Shown here piece after piece: positions 53,422 through 62,365 of a stretch of 64,000 nucleotides of DNA. The notes under the pieces were generated by a model. The model was given only the letters and a program-made list of their open reading frames with translations, was not told where the DNA came from and did not search any database. The first letter of the stretch is position 1, and each line of letters opens with the position of its first letter. The position numbers were made by a program, and so were the translations under genes. The stretch is from Paraburkholderia nodosa (GTDB lineage: Bacteria > Pseudomonadota > Gammaproteobacteria > Burkholderiales > Burkholderiaceae), in assembly GCF_001718195.1 (NCBI RefSeq), contig NZ_MCNV01000026.1:42751-106750 (forward strand), read 5' to 3'.

Positions 53422-55329
53422 TTACCTGAACGTCTTGATGTCTTCCGCAAGACGCGCTGTAAAGGCATCGACGGGCATGACACCCAGATCGACGCCGCCA
53501 CGGGCACGCACGGCTACCGTTTGTGCTTCACGCTCCTTGTCGCCGACGACAAGCAGGTATGGGACCTTCTCAAGCGTGTGCTCGCGTATTTTATAGCTAA
53601 TTTTCTCGTTGCGCAAATCGGCCACCACTCTAAGCCCTTGTTTTTGCAACGATTGGACCAGATTCGCGGCATATTCGGCCTGACTTTCCGCGATATTCAT
53701 CACAACGGCCTGCACCGGAGCGAGCCACGGCGGCATCGCGCCGGCATGGTGCTCGATCAGAATCCCGAGGAAGCGCTCCATCGAACCGAGGATGGCCCGG
53801 TGCAGCATGATCGGGCGGCGGCGGCTGTTGTCCTCGGCCACGTACTCGGCGCCAAGGCGCTCCGGCAGGACCATGTCAAGCTGCAGCGTACCGCACTGCC
53901 ACGAGCGGCCGAGCGCGTCCTTGATGTGGTACTCGACCTTCGGACCGTAGAACGCGCCCTCGCCCGGCAGTTCTTCCCACTGCAGACCGCAGGCCGTGAG
54001 CGCCTCGCGCAGGCCCTGCTCGGCGCGATCCCACGTCTCATCCGTCCCCGCGCGCGAATCCGGGCGCAGCGAGAGCTTGATGTCGATGTGATCGAACCCG
54101 AAATCCTTGTAAATGCTCATCGCCAGCGTGTTGAAGGCGATCGACTCGCTGATGATCTGATCTTCCGTACAGAAGATGTGCGCATCGTCCTGGACGAAGC
54201 CGCGCACGCGCATGAGGCCGTGCAGCGCGCCCGACGCCTCGTTGCGGTGGCACGAGCCGAACTCCGCGTAGCGCAGGGGCAGATCGCGGTACGAGCGCAA
54301 GCCATGGTTGAACACCTGGACGTGGCCCGGGCAGTTCATCGGCTTGATCGCGTAGTCGCGCTTTTCCGACTCCGTCGTGAACATGTTTTCACGATAGTTC
54401 TGCCAGTGACCCGACGCTTCCCAGAGCGAACGGTCCATGATCATCGGCGTCTTGATTTCGTCGTAGCCGGCCAGGCGCAGGCGGCCGCGCATGTACTGCT
54501 CGACCTGCTGCCAGAGCGTCCAGCCCTTCGGGTGCCAGAACACCATGCCCGGCGACTCGTCCTGCATGTGGAACAGGTCGAGCTGCTTGCCGAGCTTGCG
54601 GTGGTCGCGCTTTTCGGCCTCTTCGAGCATGTGGAGGTACTGATCCTGGTCTTCCTTCTTCGTCCAGGCCGTGCCGTAGATGCGCTGCAGCTGCTCGTTC
54701 TTCGAGTCGCCGCGCCAGTAGGCGCCCGCGACCTTCATGAGCTTGAAGACCTTCAGTTTGCCCGTGGACGGCACGTGCGGGCCGCGGCACAGGTCCGTGA
54801 AGCCGCCGTGCGAGTACAGCTTGATTTCCTGGTCGCCCGGAATCGACTCGATGATCTCGGCCTTGTACTTCTCGCCGATGCTCTTGAAGTAGTCCACGGC
54901 TTCGCCGCGCGTGACGACGCGGCGCGACACCGGCTCGTCCTTCTTCGAGAGTTCCTGCATGCGCTTTTCGATCTTCTCGAGATCTTCGGGCGTGAAGGGA
55001 CGGTTATAGGCAAAGTCGTAGTAGAAACCGTTGTCGATGACCGGTCCGATCGTGACCTGCGCTTCCGGATACAGCTCCTTCACCGCGTAGGCGAGCAAGT
55101 GCGCCGTCGAGTGACGGATGATGTCGAGGCCGTCGGCGTCCTTGTCCGTGACGATGGCGAGCGATGCGTCGCGATCGATCAGCGTCGACGTATCGACCAG
55201 TTCGCCGTCGAGCTTGCCGCCGAGCGCCGCCTTGGCGAGGCCGGGGCCAATCGAAGCCGCCACTTCGGCGACCGTGACGGGATGATCGTACTGTCGAACC
55301 GAACCGTCGGGCAGACGTATCGCAACCAT
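53422..55329 (-). CDS. thrS: Threonyl-tRNA synthetase
   Basis: A 635-aa class II synthetase. In order: TGS domain (MVAIRLPDGSVRQYD...), editing domain with HSTAHLL (HxxxH zinc motif), catalytic core with RYAEFGSCHRNEASGALHGLMRVRGFVQDDAHIF, and the C-terminal anticodon-binding domain (QGLRVVADLRNEKISYKIREHTLEKVPYLLVVGDKE). GGAGA precedes ATG 55329. It is the first gene of the translation block, behind a terminator that ends upstream transcripts. Confidence 0.98.
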   Translation of the reverse strand: MVAIRLPDGSVRQYDHPVTVAEVAASIGPGLAKAALGGKLDGELVDTSTLIDRDASLAIVTDKDADGLDIIRHSTAHLLAYAVKELYPEAQVTIGPVIDNGFYYDFAYNRPFTPEDLEKIEKRMQELSKKDEPVSRRVVTRGEAVDYFKSIGEKYKAEIIESIPGDQEIKLYSHGGFTDLCRGPHVPSTGKLKVFKLMKVAGAYWRGDSKNEQLQRIYGTAWTKKEDQDQYLHMLEEAEKRDHRKLGKQLDLFHMQDESPGMVFWHPKGWTLWQQVEQYMRGRLRLAGYDEIKTPMIMDRSLWEASGHWQNYRENMFTTESEKRDYAIKPMNCPGHVQVFNHGLRSYRDLPLRYAEFGSCHRNEASGALHGLMRVRGFVQDDAHIFCTEDQIISESIAFNTLAMSIYKDFGFDHIDIKLSLRPDSRAGTDETWDRAEQGLREALTACGLQWEELPGEGAFYGPKVEYHIKDALGRSWQCGTLQLDMVLPERLGAEYVAEDNSRRRPIMLHRAILGSMERFLGILIEHHAGAMPPWLAPVQAVVMNIAESQAEYAANLVQSLQKQGLRVVADLRNEKISYKIREHTLEKVPYLLVVGDKEREAQTVAVRARGGVDLGVMPVDAFTARLAEDIKTFR

Positions 55330-55401
55330 GTTTTTCTCCAGAAGTGCCGCGCAGGCACATCGTATTGTTCGTGGGGAACAGACCGCGGAAAACTTCGCAG
55401 C

Positions 55402-55437
55402 GAAAAAAAATGCGGCCCCGCTTTCGAGGGGCCGCAT
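55402..55437 (-). terminator. Intrinsic terminator upstream of thrS
   Basis: A 10-bp GC stem (55410-55419 with 55428-55437) is followed on the minus strand by eight T. It ends transcripts from tRNA-Val or relA before thrS. Confidence 0.92.
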
Positions 55438-55621
55438 TCACTTTTCAAACCTGACTGCAGAGGCGAAAGAGGTCCTCGACTAGCGTCGCTCCGAAGTAGT
55501 TTCGGTAAACGTTCGCGGTGTCATAACCGTATTCGCCTTATGGCTGCTTCCTTTGCAGGCGCAGCGCGCTGTGTGCATTTACTGCCTTGAGCCCCCAGCA
55601 AAGCCAAGGATTCGATTTCGT

Positions 55622-55698
55622 TGGTAGGCTCGATTGGACTCGAACCAACGACCCCCACCATGTCAAGGTGGTGCTCTAACCAGCTGAGCTACGAGCCT
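55622..55698 (-). tRNA. tRNA-Val(GAC)
   Basis: A 77-nt cloverleaf with encoded CCA. Acceptor AGGCTCG pairs with CGAGCCT; the anticodon arm CCACC-TTGACAT-GGTGG gives GAC; the T-arm GTTGGTTCGAGTCCAAT is normal. It lies between relA and thrS. Confidence 0.97.
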
Positions 55699-55784
55699 GA
55701 AGAAGGAAGATTATATGAAGTAGCCGCAGACTTGGCAAGCATTTTTTGCAGCGCGGCAATCTTTGCCTGCCTCGTCTGGCCGCC

Positions 55785-58034
55785 TCAGCCCCTGCGCGAC
55801 GCCCGCTGCACTCCGCCCACCTCGCCGAGCAGCACGCATGCGCGCTGGATCTGCGCCGAACTCGACACTTCCACCGTGAACTGCATGTACGCCGCATTGC
55901 GGCGAGACTGCGTCTTCACGCCGATCACGTTCATCTTCTCGCGCGCGAACACTTCGGAGATGTCGCGCAGCAAACCCTGGCGGTCGGTCGCCTCGATCGA
56001 GATATCGACCGGGTAGACCGACTGACCGCGCCCGCCCATCACGTCGGCGGACCACGTGGTGTGCAGCACGCGCTCGGGCGCGCGGGCGGCCATGCGCCGG
56101 AAGGTCGGGCAGTCGCTGCGATGGATCGACATGCCCTTGCCGCGCGTGACGAAACCGCTGATCGCGTCGGGCGGCGCGGGCCGGCAGCAGCGCGCGAGCT
56201 GCGTAAGGAGCGCGTCCACGCCCACCACCAGCACGCCCGACGATCCGCCATGCGCGACGTTCGCGCCGCTCGCGCGCTTGGTGAGCTGCTCGGGCGTCTC
56301 CTCTTCGGGCTCGGCCGCGGGCGCGTCGTGCAGCGCGTGCTCGACGTTGCGCAGGCTGAACTCTTCCTTGCCGACCACGCTGAAGAGATCGTCGGGCGAC
56401 TTGAAGCCCAGCTTGGCCGCGAGCTGATCGAGACTGACCGACGTGCGGCCCTCGCGCTGCAGCGTCTTTTCCACCATCGCGCGGCCGTTGGCGATGTTTT
56501 CCTGCGCCTCGATCGCGTTGAACCACGCGCGGACCTTCTGGCGCGCACGCGGGCTCTGGAGATAACCGAGCTGCGGATTGAGCCAGTCCCGCGACGGGCC
56601 GCCCTCTTTCACCGAGACGATTTCGACCGTCTGGCCGTTGCGCAGCTGGGTGTTGAGCGGCACCATCGCGCCGTCCACGCGCGCGCCGCGGCAGCGATGG
56701 CCCAGTTCGCTGTGCAGGTGATAGGCGAAGTCGAGCGGCGTTGCGCCCTGCGGCAGCGCGATCACGCGCGCCTGGGGCGTGAGGACGTAGATGTGGTCGT
56801 CGTCGAGGGTGGCCTGGCGCAACTGCTCCCACGGCTGGCGTCCATCCGACACATCGTCCTTCCACGCGAGCAGCTGGCGCAGCCACGCGATCTTCTCGTC
56901 GTAGCTGCTGCTCGCGCTGAACTGGCCGCCGTAGCCCTTCGCACCGGCTTCCTTGTAGCGCCAGTGCGCGGCCACGCCGTATTCGGCGAACTGATGCATC
57001 TCGTGCGTGCGGATCTGCACTTCGAACGCGCGGCCGTCGTCGCCGATCACGACCGTATGCAGCGAGCGATAACCGTTGGGCTTGGGCCGCGAGATGTAGT
57101 CGTCGAATTCCCTCGGCACCGGCTGCCAGAGGTTGTGCACGATGCCGAGCACCGTGTAGCAATCCTTGATGTCGGGCACGATCACGCGGAACGCGCGCAC
57201 GTCGTAAAGCTCGGAGAAGTCGATCTCCTTGCCGCGCATCTTCTTCCAGATGCTGTAGATGTGCTTGGGCCGCCCGCTCACCTCGGCCTGGATATGCGCA
57301 GCGGCAAGCTCGCTCTGCAGCCGCGCGATCGCCTCGGACACGTAGCTCTCGCGCTCCACGCGCTTTTCGTCGAGCAGCTTTGCGATGCGCTTGTAGGTAT
57401 CGGGCTCCTGGAAGCGGAACGCGAGGTCTTCGAGTTCCCACTTCAGTTGCCAGATGCCGAGGCGGTTGGCGAGCGGTGCGTAGATTTCGAGCGTCTCGTG
57501 CGCGATCTCGGGCGCCGGCTTGATCTTCGCCGCCGCATAAAAGCGCAGCGACTGCAAACGCGACGCGAGTCGGATCAGCACGACGCGAATGTCCTGCGCG
57601 AACGCGAGCAGCATCTTGCGCAGCGACTCGACCTGCGCGCGCCGCGCCGCCTGGGCGTCGCGACTTTCGCGACCCGCTTCGGGCACGGCGTGCTGCGCCG
57701 CGCGCAGGCTCACGGTGCCGAGCCGCAAGAGCTTGCGCACGTCGAACACGAGCTTCGCGACTTCCGCGCCGAAGCGCGCTTCGAGCGCGCCTTCCGGTTC
57801 GTCGAGATGCGGCGCGAGATTGAAGAGCGCCGCGGCAAGCACCGCAGGCGGGTCGACATTGAGCCGGCTCATGATGACTGCCGTGCCCTGCGCATGCTCG
57901 ATGAGCGGCTCGCCCGTGGAAAGACGTGCGTCGCCGGCGTGCTCGCGCACGAACGCAAGCGCGTCGTCGAGCGAGGGCAGCGCGCCGGGATCGGCGGTAA
58001 CCGCGGGGGAAGGAGGAACGGTGTCGCTACTCAT
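55785..58034 (-). CDS. relA: GTP pyrophosphokinase RelA
   Basis: A 749-aa stringent-response enzyme making (p)ppGpp on stalled ribosomes. The N-terminal HD hydrolase domain is degenerate (LFNLAPHLDE where SpoT has the HDxxED residues), so it should be synthetase-only. The synthetase domain (SGRPKHIYSIWKKM, YDVRAFRVIVPDIKDCYTVLG, SRPKPNGYRSLHTVV), TGS domain (VYVLTPQARVIALPQGATPLDFAYHLH-type) and C-terminal zinc-finger/ACT regions (ARCCRPAPPD, VDISIEATDRQGLLRDISEVF) follow. A TTG at 58070 is an alternative start. Confidence 0.95.
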   Translation of the reverse strand: MSSDTVPPSPAVTADPGALPSLDDALAFVREHAGDARLSTGEPLIEHAQGTAVIMSRLNVDPPAVLAAALFNLAPHLDEPEGALEARFGAEVAKLVFDVRKLLRLGTVSLRAAQHAVPEAGRESRDAQAARRAQVESLRKMLLAFAQDIRVVLIRLASRLQSLRFYAAAKIKPAPEIAHETLEIYAPLANRLGIWQLKWELEDLAFRFQEPDTYKRIAKLLDEKRVERESYVSEAIARLQSELAAAHIQAEVSGRPKHIYSIWKKMRGKEIDFSELYDVRAFRVIVPDIKDCYTVLGIVHNLWQPVPREFDDYISRPKPNGYRSLHTVVIGDDGRAFEVQIRTHEMHQFAEYGVAAHWRYKEAGAKGYGGQFSASSSYDEKIAWLRQLLAWKDDVSDGRQPWEQLRQATLDDDHIYVLTPQARVIALPQGATPLDFAYHLHSELGHRCRGARVDGAMVPLNTQLRNGQTVEIVSVKEGGPSRDWLNPQLGYLQSPRARQKVRAWFNAIEAQENIANGRAMVEKTLQREGRTSVSLDQLAAKLGFKSPDDLFSVVGKEEFSLRNVEHALHDAPAAEPEEETPEQLTKRASGANVAHGGSSGVLVVGVDALLTQLARCCRPAPPDAISGFVTRGKGMSIHRSDCPTFRRMAARAPERVLHTTWSADVMGGRGQSVYPVDISIEATDRQGLLRDISEVFAREKMNVIGVKTQSRRNAAYMQFTVEVSSSAQIQRACVLLGEVGGVQRASRRG

Positions 58035-58092
58035 GAGGCGATGCCCACCGGCTTGCCGGACGGGCGACAACGAAAAGGATCAAACCAGCTGC

Positions 58093-58446
58093 TCAATCGC
58101 GCTGCGCAGCCACCACGACGATCTCGACCAGGCATTCCGGATTCGCGAGCTTCGCTTCGACCGTCGCGCGCGGCGGCGTCGCGCCTTGCGCAACCCACTT
58201 GTCCCACTCGGCGTTCATGCCGGGGAAATCCTTCATGTCGGCGATATAGATCTGCACCGAGAGCAGCAGCGACTTGTCGCTGTTCGCCTCACCCAGCAGA
58301 CGGTCGATGTGGCCGAGCACTTCGCGCATCTGGCCGCCGATGTCCTGCGTCGTGTCTTCGGCGATCTGGCCAGCCAGGTAGACGGTGCCATTGTGGATGG
58401 CGGTTTCCGAGAGACGCGGGCCAACGTGGTGACGAATGACTGCCAT
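58093..58446 (-). CDS. RidA/YjgF-family protein
   Basis: A 117-aa trimeric-type protein of the Rid family, which deaminates reactive enamine/imine intermediates. It has VYLAGQIAEDTTQDIGGQMREVLGHIDRLL and the conserved PPRATVEAKLANPECLVEIVVVA, with the Arg that binds the substrate carboxylate. It belongs to a sub-branch distinct from true RidA. AGGAA precedes the ATG. It is 58 nt upstream of relA on the same strand. Confidence 0.92.
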   Translation of the reverse strand: MAVIRHHVGPRLSETAIHNGTVYLAGQIAEDTTQDIGGQMREVLGHIDRLLGEANSDKSLLLSVQIYIADMKDFPGMNAEWDKWVAQGATPPRATVEAKLANPECLVEIVVVAAQRD

Positions 58447-58542
58447 GAAAATTCCTGTTGAGAAGTGAAAAACGGTCGACTTCCGGGCCGCTACGATCCA
58501 GCGCGCATCGGCGCGCGCCGGAATATGCCGGCCAATCTCATA

Positions 58543-59436
58543 TTATGACGCGCGAAGGGCCTCGCCGTCGAAGAAACGGCGCGCGATCGCGATCTGGTCG
58601 GGCGCGAGGAAGGCCGGCGCGTGCCCGACGCCCTCGATTTCGACGCTCGATACCTGGCGCCCGGTCGCGACCATCTTCTCGACGGTTTCACGCGAAAGCA
58701 GGTCCGAAAGCGCGCCGCGCACGACGAGCACAGGCCCTTCGAACGCAGCGAGCGAGCGCCACAGGAACTTCTCGCCCTCCTCGTTCTGCTCGGGCGTGAT
58801 CGACTTGAAGGGCTCCGCAATGCGCGGGTCGTACCGGTAGCGCCACGTGCCTTCCACTTCATGCAGCAACGGCGTATTGATCTCGCGCCATTCATGGGCA
58901 CTCAGCGGACCGAACGAGGCCGCGAGAAGCGCCGCGTTGTCGATGCCTTCCTGGAGCGTAGCGAAAGACCCGCCTTGCCCGACGTACTCGCCGATGCGCG
59001 CGAGCGACGCGGGTTCGATATGCGGCCCGACGTCGTTGAGCAGCATGCGGCCGATGGGCGCGCCCGGCAGCCCCGCGAGCGCCATGCCGATCAGGCCGCC
59101 CATCGACGTGCCGAACCAGTCCACCTTCTCCACGCCGGTACGTGCGATCAACGTGACCATGTCGGCCACATACTGCGCGACGCCGTAGCCGCGCGGGTCG
59201 AGCAGCCACGATGACAGCCCCCGCCCTGCCACGTCGGGGCACACGACACGATACCGGTCGGCCATCGTGGCCGCGAAGCGGTCGAAGTCGCGCCCCGAGC
59301 GCGTGAGTCCATGCACGCACACGAGCACGCGCGGGTTGGCGGGGTCGCCCCACTCGGTGTACGCGATGCGGTGCAGGCCCGCGGGACTGAGACACTGGAC
59401 GTATTGCTGGCGCGGCACTGCGGTCGATTCGGTCAT
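58543..59436 (-). CDS. Alpha/beta hydrolase
   Basis: A 297-aa hydrolase. The nucleophile elbow GTSMGG (Ser) is preceded by the oxyanion motif VCVHGLTRSGRDFD; the final catalytic His is in EGVGHAPAFLAPDQI. No signal peptide is present. Members include esterases, epoxide and C-C bond hydrolases, so the substrate is open. ATG 59436 with GAGGA upstream was chosen; the open frame extends to 59586. Confidence 0.9.
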   Translation of the reverse strand: MTESTAVPRQQYVQCLSPAGLHRIAYTEWGDPANPRVLVCVHGLTRSGRDFDRFAATMADRYRVVCPDVAGRGLSSWLLDPRGYGVAQYVADMVTLIARTGVEKVDWFGTSMGGLIGMALAGLPGAPIGRMLLNDVGPHIEPASLARIGEYVGQGGSFATLQEGIDNAALLAASFGPLSAHEWREINTPLLHEVEGTWRYRYDPRIAEPFKSITPEQNEEGEKFLWRSLAAFEGPVLVVRGALSDLLSRETVEKMVATGRQVSSVEIEGVGHAPAFLAPDQIAIARRFFDGEALRAS

Positions 59437-59544
59437 CGCGGAATCCTCGCTCGAAGGCGCATCAAGGCTTTCGGCCGATTGTAAACGGCTTTGCCGCACG
59501 GCATCGTCGGTCAAGCCGCACGCGGACCGTGCGCAAGCCATGCG

Positions 59545-59579
59545 CAAAAACGAAACGGGCGAGACCGAAGTCTCGCCCG
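59545..59579 (-). terminator. Intrinsic terminator of scoAB
   Basis: A 10-bp perfect stem (59556-59565 with 59570-59579) is followed on the minus strand by TTTCGTTTTT. It lies 28 nt beyond the scoB stop. Confidence 0.9.
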
Positions 59580-59606
59580 CCGCCAATCGTGCTTACGCGA
59601 CGACGT

Positions 59607-60248
59607 TCAGCCCACGGCGCTCACGTCGAGCGGCGCGCCGGTCTTCGCCTTGATCTCGTCGATCGTGACACCCGGTGCGAGTTCGGTCACCTTCAGACCC
59701 GCATCGCTCACTTCCATCACGCCGAGGTCGGTGATGATGAGATCGACCACGCCCACGCCCGTCAGCGGCAAGGTGCAGGCCTCGAGGATCTTGTGCTGGT
59801 CGCCCTTCGCGACGTGCTCCATCAGCACGACCACGCGGCCGACGCCCGCCACGAGGTCCATCGCGCCGCCCATACCCTTGATCATCTTGCCGGGGATCAT
59901 CCAGTTGGCCAGGTCGCCCTTCTCGCTCACCTGCATCGCACCGAGGATCGCCAGGTTGATGTGGCCGCCGCGAATCATCGCGAACGAGTCCGCGGACGAG
60001 AAAATCGACGAACCCGCCAGCGTTGTCACGGTCTGTTTGCCGGCGTTGATCATGTCGGCGTCCACTTCGTCTTCGGTCGGGAACGGGCCGATGCCGAGCA
60101 GGCCGTTTTCCGACTGCAGCCACACTTCCATGCCCGCGGGCACATGGTTGGCCACGAGCGTGGGCAGCCCGATGCCGAGGTTCACGTAGAAGCCGTCCTG
60201 CAGTTCCTTCGCCGCGCGCGCGGCCATTTCGTCACGATTCCAAGCCAT
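59607..60248 (-). CDS. scoB: 3-oxoacid CoA-transferase subunit B
   Basis: A 213-aa subunit of succinyl-CoA:3-ketoacid CoA-transferase. The active-site Glu lies in SENGLLGIGP, followed by FSSADSFAMIRGGHINLAILGAMQVSEKGDLANWMIPGKMIKGMGGAMDL, diagnostic for subunit B. It transfers CoA from succinyl-CoA to acetoacetate, linking ketone-body or PHB breakdown to the TCA cycle. It follows scoA by 15 nt and ends at a strong terminator. Confidence 0.96.
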   Translation of the reverse strand: MAWNRDEMAARAAKELQDGFYVNLGIGLPTLVANHVPAGMEVWLQSENGLLGIGPFPTEDEVDADMINAGKQTVTTLAGSSIFSSADSFAMIRGGHINLAILGAMQVSEKGDLANWMIPGKMIKGMGGAMDLVAGVGRVVVLMEHVAKGDQHKILEACTLPLTGVGVVDLIITDLGVMEVSDAGLKVTELAPGVTIDEIKAKTGAPLDVSAVG

Positions 60249-60263
60249 GGTCGGTCTCCTTCC

Positions 60264-60983
60264 TCAGTTGCCCGCGGGTTTGCCAGCTGCGGCGCGCACG
60301 GTGCGTTGTTCGATGCGCTTTTCCGGGTGCGCGTTGAGCACGATGCGCTGCACGAAGATGCCCGGCGTATGAACGGCGTCCGGATCGAGTGCGCCGTTCT
60401 CGACGATCTCTTCCACTTCCGCCACGGTGATCTTGCCCGCCATCGCGCACATCGGGTTGAAGTTGCGCGCCGTGCGGCGGAACACCAGGTTGCCCGACTT
60501 GTCGGCCTTCCATGCCTTCACGAGCGCGACGTCTGCCGTGAGCGAATGCTCGAGCACATAGTGCTTGTCGCCGAACTGGCGCGTTTCCTTGCCTTCGGCG
60601 ATCAGCGTGCCGAAGCCGGTATTCGTGAAGAACGCCGGGATGCCGGCGCCGCCCGCGCGCAGCTTTTCAGCCAGCGTGCCTTGCGGCGTGAATTCGAGTT
60701 CGAGTTCGCCCGACAGATACTGGCGCTCGAATTCCTTGTTCTCGCCCACGTAGGAGGAGATCATTTTCTTGATCTGGCGCGTCTCCAGCAGCAGGCCGAG
60801 GCCGAAGCCGTCCACGCCTGCGTTGTTGCTGATGCAGGTGATGCCCTTCACGCCCGTATCGCGCAGTGCGGCGATCAGGGCTTCGGGAATGCCGCACAGC
60901 CCAAAACCGCCAACCGCGAATGTCTGGCCGTCCTTGACGATGCCCTCGAGCGCGGCAGCCGCGCTTTTATAGACCTTGTTCAT
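60264..60983 (-). CDS. scoA: 3-oxoacid CoA-transferase subunit A
   Basis: A 239-aa subunit A of the same CoA-transferase. The CoA-binding GGFGLCGIPEALIAAL is near the N-terminus; ISNNAGVDGFGLGLLL, SYVGENKEFERQYLSGELELEFTPQGTLAEKLRAGGAGIPAFFT and the rest match the family. It is first of the two-gene unit and divergent from a PAS-LuxR regulator gene, a plausible controller. Confidence 0.96.
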   Translation of the reverse strand: MNKVYKSAAAALEGIVKDGQTFAVGGFGLCGIPEALIAALRDTGVKGITCISNNAGVDGFGLGLLLETRQIKKMISSYVGENKEFERQYLSGELELEFTPQGTLAEKLRAGGAGIPAFFTNTGFGTLIAEGKETRQFGDKHYVLEHSLTADVALVKAWKADKSGNLVFRRTARNFNPMCAMAGKITVAEVEEIVENGALDPDAVHTPGIFVQRIVLNAHPEKRIEQRTVRAAAGKPAGN

Positions 60984-61240
60984 CAGTGTGTCCCTTCCTC
61001 GAATGGAAATCCGCCAATCCGGTTTGTCGCGCGGACGTCTGGCGCGTCCGGATGTTCAATTCTAGTCATGCCCCGGCGGCGCTGCCGTGAAGCCGGCAGC
61101 CCGGCCGGGCCGTGCGCACGGGCCCAAACGAGCCGCGCGAGCCTGGAAAACTGCCCCTCCGATGGGTGCAAAGCGTACGCTGGCCCCCTGTTGCGGCACA
61201 ATACGCAAAACTACATAAAGCAATACCCGCACCGTCCGCC

Positions 61241-61813
61241 ATGGCTGCTCCCACCCAATCCGTCGAACGCTCCGCGCTCGACTACCAGACCGCGTTCCAT
61301 CTCGCGCCCATCGGCCTCGTACTGGCGCGCGAGCGCACCATCGTCGATTGCAACGACCAGGTCGCCGCAATCTTCTGCTGCGTACGCGAGGCGCTGATCG
61401 GCCAGTCGTTCCAGGTGCTCTACCCTTCCGCGGACGAGTTCGAGCGCATTGGCGCACGCATCCCGCCGATCATGACGGCGCAAGGCAGCTATGCCGACGA
61501 CCGCATCATGAAGCGCGCCAACGGCGAACTCTTCTGGTGCCACGTCACGGGGCGCTCGCTCGATCGCGCCGAGCCGCACGCGGCGGGCGTCTGGACGTTT
61601 GAAGACCTGAGCGCGACGCGCCGCGTGGCCATCGAGCTCACGCCGCGCGAGCGCGAGATCGCCGCGCAGCTCGTTACGGGCAAGACCAGCAAGCAGATCG
61701 GGCGCGTGCTCGATATCAGCCCGCGCACCGTGGATGTCTATCGCGCGCGCCTCATGCGCAAGTACGACACCGGCAACGCCACCGAGCTGCTGCAGCGGCT
61801 GCTCGGCCAGTAA
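61241..61813 (+). CDS. PAS-LuxR transcriptional regulator
   Basis: A 190-aa regulator. Residues 10-115 form a PAS sensor domain (AFHLAPIGLVLARERTIVDCNDQVAAIFCCVREALIGQSFQVLYPS), and residues 128-190 a LuxR/GerE helix-turn-helix (ELTPREREIAAQLVTGKTSKQIGRVLDISPRTVDVYRARLMRKY). No receiver domain or histidine kinase is adjacent, so it probably senses a small molecule directly. It is divergent from scoAB, 257 nt apart. Confidence 0.92.
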   Translation: MAAPTQSVERSALDYQTAFHLAPIGLVLARERTIVDCNDQVAAIFCCVREALIGQSFQVLYPSADEFERIGARIPPIMTAQGSYADDRIMKRANGELFWCHVTGRSLDRAEPHAAGVWTFEDLSATRRVAIELTPREREIAAQLVTGKTSKQIGRVLDISPRTVDVYRARLMRKYDTGNATELLQRLLGQ

Positions 61814-61860
61814 GGACGCCAGGGCCGCGCACTGCGGGGCAGCGCGCGACATCGGGGCGC

Positions 61861-62301
61861 TCAACCTATCCGGTCGGACTTCACCAGTCCCGCATGCTCG
61901 ATGGTGGCGCGCAACATATCGGGAATCGGCACCGATTTGCCTGCCGCGTAGTCGATCCACACACAGCGCGCGTTCCCGCGTGCGTAGAGCGTGTCCGGCT
62001 CGTCGGCGCGGCGCAACTCGAAACCGGTGTCGAAGCTGCTGCGGCCGGGCTGGCCGACCGTCATCGTGCAGACGATGTCGCCGGGGTAATGCAGTTGCTT
62101 GAGAAATTCCATCGAAGCATTGACGATCACGGGGCCCTGTCCGTCGCCGCTCTCCGAGGCCACGCCAAGATGCTCGAACCAGGAAATGCGCACCTGCTCC
62201 ATGTAGCGAAAATAGACCGTGTTGTTCACATGGCCGAACGCATCCATGTCGCCCCAACGGATCGGCATGGTCATTTCAAATACGGGGTGGTAGTCACTCA
62301 T
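61861..62301 (-). CDS. Acyl-CoA thioesterase (hotdog fold)
   Basis: A 146-aa 4-hydroxybenzoyl-CoA-thioesterase-type protein. The active-site Asp is in IRWGDMDAFGHVNNTVYFRYMEQ, the standard D-x(n)-H-V-N-N motif; the rest of the hotdog fold (GPVIVNASMEFLKQLHYPGDIVCTM) follows. It hydrolyses acyl-CoA. It lies 64 nt downstream of the SDR gene on the same strand, so they may be cotranscribed. Confidence 0.93.
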   Translation of the reverse strand: MSDYHPVFEMTMPIRWGDMDAFGHVNNTVYFRYMEQVRISWFEHLGVASESGDGQGPVIVNASMEFLKQLHYPGDIVCTMTVGQPGRSSFDTGFELRRADEPDTLYARGNARCVWIDYAAGKSVPIPDMLRATIEHAGLVKSDRIG

Positions 62302-62365
62302 TGCACTTCAACTTCGTGTTGTTGCGGAAAACAGAATGCCGGGCGCCGGCCGGACTCGCCTCAGT

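Noticed and set aside
53521..58439. Long plus-strand frames (689 and 897 aa) opposite thrS and relA
   Set aside because: Both lie fully or mostly opposite well-supported synthetase and RelA genes, and one crosses a tRNA gene.
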